Below, in pieces: positions 53,711 through 64,000 of a DNA stretch of 64,000 bases. The number at the start of each line of letters is the position of its first letter. Within the stretch, counting starts at the first letter, position 1. The stretch spans positions 11,790,001 to 11,854,000 of the forward strand of contig OX392534.1 in NCBI GenBank assembly GCA_947623455.1. The letters are read 5' to 3'. This DNA is from Mimachlamys varia (Eukaryota; Mollusca; Bivalvia; Pectinida; Pectinidae). The translations under genes were made by a program, and so were the position numbers. Below the pieces are notes generated by a model. It ran no database searches. It was not told where the DNA came from and saw only the letters and a list, made by a program, of their open reading frames with translations.

Positions 53711-55655
53711 CATTTTTATTCAAAATAGTGAAATTTATTTTAAACATAATATGCGAAAGTAAGATTCAGAAGGTATACAATGTAATACTCGTGTGTCGCT
53801 GTATGATTAACAGGATAGCCCGTGTGTATATGTAACTATACATACATGTCGTTTTGCTATTCATTATACGGTATATAGGTATAGTGTGAACCGTAGCACT
53901 GTGACATACACACGGAGCGTGACGTAACGTTACGGCGGTCAGATCCATCAGAGTGGACCGCTCTTATTGTCAGCGACAATGATAATTTAATGAGAACTCG
54001 GACAGGCGTGATATTACCAGTCATTAACATCTATCATGGCCGCCTATCAAACCAGTCATTGGTGTGCTCATCGCCAACTGATTTACTACTGTGGTACAAA
54101 GTCATTTTACTGTAAGAAACGTACTGTACATCATTTATATTTCGAGAATGCGTTACTTTGCGTATTTTCAGACAAATTCGCGAATATTAAATTTCGCGAA
54201 TTATAATCACGAAATGACTTTAAATTCGCGACTGACTAGCTTTTAGAAACATGAACATTGCAAGACTCCTATAACCGATAGCTTCGTATTGGACGCCATT
54301 TCGTGTTCGGGAGTAATGCAGTAGGTCAGTTCATCAATTCAGAACCAAAGAGTGTCTTTTCACGAAAAGTTTGTTTTTTAAACTGAACGTTGTTGACACT
54401 TTGCTGTAACATTATTGCACTCTTGTATAAATTGATTCCTTCTTTTAATCACCAGCCTCTGTAACAAATTCACACTTAAAAAGGCGGATATGATAAATAA
54501 CACACGTGAAACACTTTGTTTACTCTGATTTCAGAAGGTGAATGGTCGGCAATTGTAACATTTTGTATGTCCTACTTGTAGTTGCACGATGGGAGATGGC
54601 TTAATATAAGAGTAAACTCTTGTTGCCAAATCCCATTAAATCAAATATTGTATATATTATATCTTGTATTGTAAATAATTGGAAATAAAATACTGTTTAA
54701 ACCAACAGCACACCTGGCACTCTAGTCCTATGTCATAGAATTATTAGTTATATATTATGTTATAGAGAGGACTGTCATAGGAATTTTAACTTGTTGCCCA
54801 ATCCTTGAATAATTCTATCAAATTCATTTTTTTAAAGTAAACTTACTATTGATTCATTTTCTTCCACATTTATGTCACATTTGAATCAGTAGTAATAGTT
54901 ATGAATTAATTTAAGAAAAAAATGGATGGTGTCAACAAATCTACCATACGCAACATTAATTATATAAGCATTAAAAATGGCATGATTTCTATTTATTAAA
55001 AACGACCGAGGTAGATATTTGGAATAAGCTATCTCCTAGATACAATAATGATAGCAACATACTTGGGCCTGTTTTAGGGTTAACTGGGTGTGTGATGGGC
55101 TGTGCTATAAGTGACATTAATTGGTAGGAGACGTTCCATACCTACTTCCTAGAGATGCTATCAAAATCCTGAGCTTCCATCGGCTCTACGATTGCAACAA
55201 AATTACTTTTCATAATTGATTTATGATATGTTTTCTTTGACATCAGCTACAGGCTTTTACAGTATGTTCATAAATAATTTCATGTGAGAGAATTTGAAAT
55301 AAACAAATTAGAAGTTAATGTCTTTCTTGCGTTAATGTTACTGTAGATACTAATCTTTTGACATTCCATAATGTTCAGAATGTTTAAAAAATCGTTATTC
55401 TTTTTTGCCAGTCTATAGACCGAAATTCAAGTTCCACCACTTGATTTTTTTCATAGTCATACCTAAATGAAATATGACTTTATTAATTAGAAAAAAGTTT
55501 GGTTTTGAAAGTACCACTCCCTAGTTGTGGGGTAAACATACATGATTTGTTTTTCCTCAATTCTACTTATGAATGTATTTCATTTTTAACCATTACAATT
55601 CAAGGTTGACTGTAATGCAAATTTGATACAAGGCTCTGCCTGGCGATAGCTATTG

Positions 55656-55830
55656 GGTTTCATTTATATGTGTTTAACGTCCTACCAACAGGTCATTTAA
55701 GGATGTGCTAGGTCTAAGTAGTGGAGGAGAGCCGAAGTTCCCGGAGAAAAACATCGACCTACGGCCAGTACCTGGCAACTATCATCGGAATTTGAACAGA
55801 GGTTATGTGCTAGTGGTTCCAGAATTTCAG
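55656..55830 (-). mobile_element. Degraded tRNA-derived SINE
   Basis: Matches the copy at 42507-42722 through tttaacgtcctaccaacagg, tcatttaaggatgtgcta and cgacctacggccagtacctg; the tRNA-like head is decayed. Confidence 0.65.
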
Positions 55831-56754
55831 ACATATTTTGACTATTTAATATGTACTGTTTTAAGTAAATTTTACGTTAATGATTGAACACCATTCGATT
55901 TGTTTATATGTCAATATTTAATATTTGGGATATAATATTTTGATAGGTCGTATAATGTTATTTGAATGAGATTAAACATGTCTCTAAACCTTTTGAATTT
56001 GCAGGATCTAAAGGAATTTTACATAATGCTGTAATGTAAGTAATGTTCGAACAAACCACTGTCTTACTAAATCAAACTTGTCACTACAACCTTCTAGTGA
56101 TACCAGTAGTGTACCTGTCCGAATATTGACAGACCGCGGTACCTGTATCGAGGACTAGGACCAATAAATGAATGGCCGGTGTCCGAAGGCCACATGAACC
56201 TGACCTCGAGTGACCCTTGCCGTATTCCTGGTCGGCACTGACCACTGTCATTACTTGTTACGTCCCATGATAATTATACACTCCGGTTTGACAGAAACAT
56301 GATGACGGTCCGGAAAATTACTTGTCAATCATACAATACACGGCATATGTCAGCAAATAGCGGGCCCGTCAATCAACTAGGGCTTAAAACAATTATAGTG
56401 TAACATATCTATTTTATATTTTTTTCTATTAAATTTAGATTTGTTTTTAATTTTTCCACTAGGATCATATGAGCTGCCCATTTCTCACATTGTCAATTTT
56501 CTTATGGTGATCACCCAAATGCGTTTCTGCTGGGAAAAAAAGTATGACAATTTTATCAATTTTGCACTTAAATACAAGTAAATAACCAGGAGCTTATGGA
56601 AAATTGCAAGCGTTTATGTCTTATAAGTGTGACATTTACGGTAATATTGCTATTTGTAGAAACATTTGAAAGTACAATGTGTAACGAAAGCCACACATAA
56701 ATAACTTGCTTATCGCATTTCTTTACAAGTGCTTTGTCAGAACTGAAAAATAAT

Positions 56755-56830
56755 CCGAGAATACCGGAGCGTCAACAAAACCATAATCAAAACTCCAATC
56801 GATTGAACAAAATATGAACAAAGGAACCAT
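56755..56830 (+). repeat. Family A repeat, 5' fragment
   Basis: gagaataccggagcgtcaac + aaaaccataatcaaaactcc, to 'atatgaacaaaggaacc', then diverges. Confidence 0.7.
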
Positions 56831-57284
56831 AACCTGGGATTCTGTCCATAGTAACACCTCAACAGAGCTAGACCCATGAACGGAGGAAACATCGATAGAT
56901 GATCTAGATTAATTACTCCACACCAAACTCCATTTAATACGGGTGGACCTGGTTTGTACATAGACCTTTTGACCCGAGCTATTAACACTGATAAGATTAA
57001 GCCTAAGTGCATACATTTGCTACCCAGCCATGTGTTGACAGCCTCTATCACAAAATCCACCTGTTATCTCACTGTTCAGGTAGATCATCGACATTTCAAA
57101 CAAATTAAACATGTTTATCTGTGTACTCGCACATTAGATACAGTATTAAGCGGGAGACATGAGGAGAAGACAGGAGTGACAACTCCCCATTCTTCAGAGG
57201 ACCGGTACATTGGTCCTATCTACGATTTTACATACGGATTTCAAGTTCTTTTTATATTTCCTAAAACAGAGAACATAGAAAATA

Positions 57285-57460
57285 AAAAAAGAATACCAAA
57301 GCGTTAACAAAATAATAATCTAAACTCAAAATCCATTAAACAAGAGGCATAAAATGAACAAAGGAAAGATTTACATGGAGACACTTGTAAAAGTACAAGA
57401 GAATAAAACCAGGTGTTCCGTAGAGTAAGCGTCTTCTGTTTCATCGACGACAAAGACTTC
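57285..57460 (+). repeat. Family A repeat, partial
   Basis: agaataccaaagcgttaaca, aaaggaaagatttacatgga, accaggtgttccgtagagta, cttctgtttcatcgacgac. Confidence 0.78.
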
Positions 57461-58194
57461 CCTTATTATTTAGAAGTTCATTTGTGATAAGAAACCTGAT
57501 ACATTGCGATTTCGAGATTATATTAACGACCATTTTTTTGAAGTCTTGATGAAGCTATGCGATGTAGTAACAATGTAAAATCAAGAGGCCTTTCATTGCT
57601 TTTTAAACATGAAATAGATCATAATTATGATTAAAAACTACTTATTCTGCCTAGATAAAGATATTTAAATATCATATCGTTTGTATAGAACAAAAACTTT
57701 ATAGAGTAGAAAATCACACGTACAGGGCATCTGATACAGATGGCCAAGAGGGCTGTAGCTGTAAAGATTCATTTTGAATAACTAAAGAATATTTAAGAAG
57801 AAATGAAGATATAAAAGTTATATAATATATATTTATATAGATCTCAAACGATAATAAAATAACCAAATCATTACCCATTGACATAGTTCAAGACACAAAA
57901 AAGACCGGCGACCCAATATAATCTGTAAAAGATAAAATTACTTGTTTTAGACCCATTCTCAGTCGTTATAAATTGCTTATCTAAATTTAATGTAACGTTC
58001 GTGAGAGCATTATCTCCGCCGAAACAAACATTGGATACAAATATGTGAAATAGTTTTAAAACGATAAATGCAGGATTAGATAGCATTTTCTCTTAGCGAA
58101 CAAGTTATCAGAAAAAATTGTGATTTATGTTGAATTAATCAATAGCAATCGATATCGAATAAAAAAACTTAAGTTGCGATAATCGTAATCAACT

Positions 58195-59345
58195 ATGAAT
58201 GCAGTAAGGTTTCAGCTTCAACATACGGATAACGTAGCTTATGGTTTTGTCGAAAGAAAATCGATAAAGCTATGGGTGAACCATGAACAAAGGAAATATT
58301 TGCATGGAAAAAAGAGAATAAGGCTACGCGTTCCTGAAGAGCTAGCGCCTTCTGCTTCATCCACAACACCCGCCATGCAAATCTATGTCACATCCAAATA
58401 AACAGAACGTTCTCAAAGTGGAAACTGAGTCATTATTCCGAAACACAACAAGTAAACACACTAATGAGTATATTAAAACAATGTCCACCTTCATACTGTA
58501 TTATACACGGATGCAAAGGTTGTCGCAATGGGGCCAAGATGATGACCGTGAAACTTGCTCATAATCCTCATTATCGTACAGACTGTAGATACTAATCAAC
58601 CGCTCAAGCCGTCACAACACAAACGTTTCCCATTCTGTCCTGTTGACAAAATTTTCGACCTAATTAGATAAAACTACTTTTTTGAGAAAGCCAGAAAACA
58701 GACAGGTCTTAGTGGCGAACGATTTTGTCGATCATATCATATTTATCAGTATTTGGTTGGTATAATGAAACGACGGTACTTACCTATGTATGTAGTAAGG
58801 TTCCAGCTTAAACATACGGATATATTAGCTCATGATTTGGTCGCAGAAAAATCAGAGAATACTAAAGCGTCAACAAAACCATAACCGGAACTCAAAATCT
58901 ATTAAACTAGGAGGGAACCATGAACAAAGAAATTTGGTACATGGAGAAAAAGGAATAAGGCCAGGTGTTTCGGAGGAGCAAGCGTCTCTTGCTTCAACGA
59001 CGACATCCGCGATGTAATTATTGGTTACACCCAAGGAAATATAAAGGCATCAAGTGAGAACCGTGTCATAATTCTCAATCACAACAAGTAAACAGACTTA
59101 TTAATGTGCATATTAGAAAAGCATTAACCTAAATACTGTATCATACAAGGATTCTGAATACAAAACTTTCTCAATGGGAACAAGTTGGCAGCCATAAAAT
59201 TTGCTCTTAATCCTCATCATCGTAGATATAACAATTAACCTCACAAACAATCACAACAGAAACATTTCCAATTCTATCTGCTGACAAAATATTCAACACG
59301 ACGTGACGAAACTAAAGTTTTGAGAAAACCAGAAAATAGAAAGCT
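58195..59345 (+). repeat. Two tandem family A units, about 591 bp apart
   Basis: Unit 1 starts atgaatgcagtaaggtttca (58195); unit 2 starts atgtatgtagtaaggttcca (58786). Each continues with the family A core, 'ggcagccataaaatttgctc'-type text, 'tcacaacagaaacatttcc' and 'ttttgagaaaaccagaaaat'. This shows the full repeat is about 550-590 bp. Confidence 0.75.
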
Positions 59346-60459
59346 CATAGTAGTGAATAAAATGTTCAAAGTTGAGGGAAATTACAAACACTGGATTCCT
59401 CAATCAATTTTAATAATAAAACAGGCTCCTTTCTAATCAAAGCGTGTTCTACTACAAGTATACTTTGTTGCACTATTAGATAAATCTGAACTTGTTTCTG
59501 ATTTGTTCAGAAGGAATTCTAATTTAACCACAAGACTTGAAATATGTAGTTCCAATTTTGACACCGGATGGAAAAATATGGGAGAGGAGGAGGGGAAGGA
59601 GGAGGTTTTGATAACATGGGGAACGTTACTTATTCTTTCATAAGATGTAATTATATTTTGCTAAGAAACAGCGATTCAAATATGGGATTTGGTCGGTTTA
59701 CCTATAAAATCCAAAGCTTCGTTTTAAATTATTTACTCTATTTGAAAATAAATGATAAATATTGATGAAATATACAAAGGAAAAACACATAAGAACGTTT
59801 ATGAAACACCTAGTATAGAGTGAAAATGTTTGATTGGATAGATATATGATAGTCCATGATGCTTCCGGCCTAACACTTTCACAAAATGCATTGTATGAGA
59901 CGAAAGCCAAAATAAATAAGAGAATATCGAAGACATCTTAACAGAAGAAAATGTGTGATATGAACCATTTTATGTACAATAAAGTAGCAGAAGAAAAAAT
60001 ATGAATAGTCTTACCTTTCATTGATGAAGTGATATATAATTATGCTCTTAAAACGAGCGATAAAATTATACAATCCAAATAATGAAAACACAAATAGCAC
60101 ACTCCTCAAAATTTAAACTTCCGTATGCTCAGTTTAACTTCAGCAGTATTACGATCTAAAGTCATCTGAAATGAGTCGGTGTGTGAAAAAAACAAGGATT
60201 ATCCATCAATAAAAGATAGTCCCAGTGGAGAGGATCATCAGGTATGTGGAGCCTATACATCAGGAATACCTGTAAGGTTTTTACCTGTACGTTTGTACCT
60301 AGGTGTATCGGAGCGCGGAGATAGTTCAGATTGACACGCTCCGCTAAGCACGAGACAATTACATCAACGGAATATGCATTGTTTTGTGATAATTGGCGTT
60401 TAATCGACTGTATACAAATGCCTGCTTCCCGTTTGATAATGTCAATCACAGGAAATAGA

Positions 60460-62960
60460 CCTGCACAATTACAAGATATACATCTGCACAATCACAATAT
60501 ATATACATGCACAATCACAGGATATAGACCTGCACAATCACAGGATATCGACCTGCACAATCACCGATCATAGACCTCCACAATCACAGGACATAGACCT
60601 GAACAATCACAGGATAAGGACATGCAAAATCACAGGATATATACCTGAACAATCACAGGATATCGACCTGCACAATCACCGATTATAGACCTCCACAATC
60701 ACAGGATATAGACTTGCATAAACACAGGATATAGACATGCACAATCACAGGATATTGGCCTGCACAATCACAGGATATTGACCTGCACAATTACAGGAGA
60801 TAGATCTTCACAATCACAGGACATAGACCCGCACAATCACAGGACATATACCTCCATAATCACAAGATAAAGACCTCAACAATCACAGGACATATACCTC
60901 TACAATTACAGGATATAGACCTACACATTCACAGGGTATAGACCTACAAAATCACAGGACATAGACCTACACAATTACAGGATACAGATCTGCACAATAA
61001 CAGGATATCGACCTATACAATTACAGGATATAGACCTGCACAATCACAGGAGATAGACCTACACAATCACAGGATATAGCCCTGCACAATGACAGGAGAT
61101 AGACCTAGACAATTACAGGATATAGACCTGCACATTTACAGGAGATAGACCTACACAATCACAGGATATATACCTACACAATTACAGGATGTAGACCTAC
61201 ACAATCACAGGAGATAGACCTTCCCAATTACAGGATATAGACCTACACAATCACAGGATATAGACCTGCACAATCACAGGAGATAGACCTACACAATCAC
61301 AAGAGATAGACCTACAAAATCACAGGATGTAGACCTACACAATTACAGGATATAGCCCTTCACAATAACAGGATATAGACCTACGCATTTACAGAATATA
61401 GACCTGCACAATCACAAGAGATAGACCTACACAATCACAGGAGATAGACCTACACAATCACAGGATATAGACCTACACAATCACAGGATATAGACCTCCA
61501 CAATCACAGGATATAGACTTGCATAAACACAGGATATAGACATGCACAATCACAGGATATTGGCCTGCACAATCACAGGATATTGACCTGCACAATTACA
61601 GGAGATAGATCTTCACAATCACAGGACATAGACCCGCACAATCACAGGACATATACCTCCATAATCACAAGATAAAGACCTCAACAATCACAGGACATAT
61701 ACCTCTACAATTACAGGATATAGACCTACACAATCACAGGATTTAGACCTACACAATCACAGGATATAGTCCTACACAATTACAAGATATAGACCTACAC
61801 AATCACAGGAGATAGACCTGCACAATCACAGGATATAAAAATGCACAATTACAGGTTATTGACCTGCACAATCACAGGATATCGATCTGCACAAAAACAG
61901 GATATAAAAATGCACAATTACAGGTTATTGACCAGCACAAGCACAGGATATCGACCTGCACAATCACAGGATATAGACCTGCACAATCAAAGGATGTAGA
62001 CCTGCACAATCACAGGCTATCGACCTGCACAATCACAGGATATAAACATGCACAATCAAAGGATATAGACCTGCACAATCACAGGGTATCGACCTGCACA
62101 ATCACAGGATATAAAAATGCACAATTACAGGTTATTGACCTGCACAAGCACAGGATATCTACCTGCACAATAACAGGATATTGACCTGCACAATCACAGG
62201 ATATAGACCTGCACAATCAAAGGATATAGACCTGCACAATCACAGGGTATCGATCTGCACAATCACAGGATATAAAAATGCACAATTACAGGTTATTGAC
62301 CTGCACAATCCAAGGATATAGACTTGCATAATCACAGGATATCTACCCACACAATCACCGATTATAGACCTGCACAATCACAGTACATAGACATGTACAA
62401 TCACAGGATATCGACCTCCACAATCACAGGATATCGACCTCCACAATCACAGGATATCGACCTCCACAATCACAGGATATCGACCTCCACAATCACAGGA
62501 TATAGACTTGCACAATCACAGGATATCGACCTGCACAATCACAGGATATCGACCTGCACAATCACAGGATATCGACCTCCACAATCACAGGATATCGACC
62601 TGCACAATCACAGAATATCGACCTGAACAATCACAGGATATCGACCTCCACAATCACAGGATATCGACCTGCACAATCACAGGATATCGACCTCCACAAT
62701 CACAGGATATAGACCTGTACAATCACAGGATATAGACTTGTGCAACCACATGATATAGACCAGTACAATCACAGGACATAGACTTTTGCAATCATGGACT
62801 ATAGTGCTGAATACTCATGGAATATAGTCCTGAACTATCACGTGATATAAACCTAGATTATCGCAGGTTAAATACCTAAACAGTCACAGGAAATGCATCA
62901 GATTTGTCAAAGGATATAAACATCTACTATCTTATGATACTAACCTAAATACTCATAGAA
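60460..62960 (+). repeat. Tandem array of a 23-bp unit, about 100 copies
   Basis: Unit gatatagacctgcacaatca + cag, repeated head-to-tail with small changes (tag/tcg, cctg/cctc/ccta). A clean core spans 60460-62770 and a decaying edge runs to about 62960. There are no unique spacers, so it is not a CRISPR array. A 240-bp block at 60686-60927 recurs identically at 61491-61732. Open frames through it are repeats with no stop codon, not evidence of a protein. Confidence 0.95.
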
Positions 62961-64000
62961 TATTTGTATGACTATTTTGATAGTCACTCTTTCAGTCGGA
63001 TACGGTGATATAACACGAGGGCCGTGAGCAATTTTGAAACTAAGGCTAAGACATGTAATCTAGTTCTTGTGTTTTTATGAAGATAAAGGTGCATCAGTTC
63101 GGACTGATAGCTAGTTTAACAGTCCGAGCTGGTGTTAAACTGTTTATCACCCGGGCTCTGTTCATCCCTGACAACGCGAACACGCATGTATCACACGGCA
63201 GGACGAATAACATCAGATATACACAGATATACACATGCATCATTACTGGCAATAGATATGTACTGTTACAGGATAAAGATCTGAACAATATAGCATAAAG
63301 ACATGCAAACTTATGGTTCTAAGGTTTTTTTTTTTAATTGACATAGCGACACCTTTTTTGGCTTTTTTATGAAGTATTGCTGGGCCGATAACTTGATATC
63401 AGACCGGGCTGATATCACATACACTCTGAAAATGAATATTTTGAAATTTAAGATTATTTTTGCTGATCAGAAAAATAAAAAGAATTACAAAGGTTCATTC
63501 AAGAAATAAAAATACAAGAAATAGTTATGGCGGAGCCATTTACAATAAATACTCGATGTCAAGGGAGACTCCACCTCGTTACTTGACTACAATTGAAGCT
63601 AATCTTAAATCCAATAGTATCAGCTGATTAGACATTGAATATAATTGCTGACATTAATTTAGTGCTTGCAAAGAAATCGACATGTTTCATTTAGGGCATG
63701 AGTCAAGTAGTATTGCTAATAACGCCTCAATATGATAGATCGTAATTTGTGGCCATTTCGATGTCGATGGTGTATTTGTTCACATGTTATATCAAAGAGT
63801 TGCTCGTTTAATGTGGTACTATATTTATTATACATTGGAAACAGGGTATTATACAAGAGATAGCGTTTCACAATCATTTTGTACATGAACAAAGAAGATA
63901 ATAAAGAATAATCTCTTAGTGTATATAGAGTTGGAAATAATAAGTTGTATCATAATGTTTTGTTGTTCCATCACTTGGTGGGTGGTAAATGGGTATCACG
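62961..64000. other. Unassigned sequence after the array
   Basis: AT-rich. Around 63215-63310 a few degraded array-like units recur (atacacatgcatcattactg, gttacaggataaagatctga). A T-run lies at about 63326-63336. No gene recognised. Confidence 0.5.

Larger units (their letters stand above)
46614..60459. other. Upstream flank with many dispersed repeats, no gene seen
   Basis: I looked for splice-bordered coding exons on both strands and found none that I could support. It contains at least seven family A copies or fragments, one degraded SINE, a 53-bp tandem duplication, and an isolated TATA-like box (51984). Confidence 0.55.

Noticed and set aside
62324..62735. Long open frames of 75-100 codons in the 23-bp array
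   Set aside because: They are translations of the repeat in different frames (23 nt shifts the frame each unit); no start context, no other protein features.
60460..62770. CRISPR-like array
   Set aside because: Units are contiguous 23-mers with no unique spacers, there are no cas genes, and the DNA is plainly animal; it is a satellite.

Overview
The window is animal nuclear DNA: AT-rich, intron-rich and dominated by non-coding sequence and repeats. The best guess is a bivalve mollusc. This rests on tRNA-headed SINE copies of a type I associate with molluscs, many short palindromic MITEs, and the receptor's architecture; the species cannot be named from sequence alone.

One gene can be supported firmly. 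It lies on the minus strand in 16 coding exons, from a start codon at 37344 to a TAA at 2029..2027. All 15 introns have GT/AG borders, and every junction keeps one reading frame. The product is an adhesion G-protein-coupled receptor of about 1,629 residues. Its order is signal peptide, Pro-rich linker, two cadherin-type repeats, one fibronectin type III domain, twelve EGF-like repeats, hormone-receptor (HormR) domain, GAIN domain with an intact HL|T autoproteolysis site, seven membrane helices, and a basic Asn-rich tail ending in tandem RRxS repeats. A second signal-peptide exon at 46613..46547 ends in the same phase as exon 1 and looks like an alternative first exon, which would extend the gene to about 44.6 kb.

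Layout: 1-2026 is downstream flank or 3' UTR. From 2027 to 12797 lie the tail, 7TM, GAIN and HormR exons. From 12798 to 22644 is a 9.8 kb intron with two minisatellites (about 31 bp and about 57 bp units). From 22645 to 37344 are the EGF, FN3, cadherin and first exons, separated by introns with fold-back elements. From 37345 to 46613 are a promoter candidate, nested MITEs, a 1.5 kb inverted-repeat element, and the alternative first exon. From 46614 to 64000 I find no convincing gene. That stretch holds many copies of a dispersed repeat (called family A here), a SINE, and a 2.3 kb array of a 23-bp unit with a higher-order duplication.

The most unusual points are the combination of extracellular domains, the seven consecutive RRxS (PKA-type) motifs in the tail, the paired loss of two GPS cysteines beside an intact cleavage triad, the symmetrical phase-1 exons of the ectodomain, the two competing signal-peptide exons, and several full CRE palindromes in the promoter and introns. 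All splice structure is inferred from genomic sequence; no transcript data were available.
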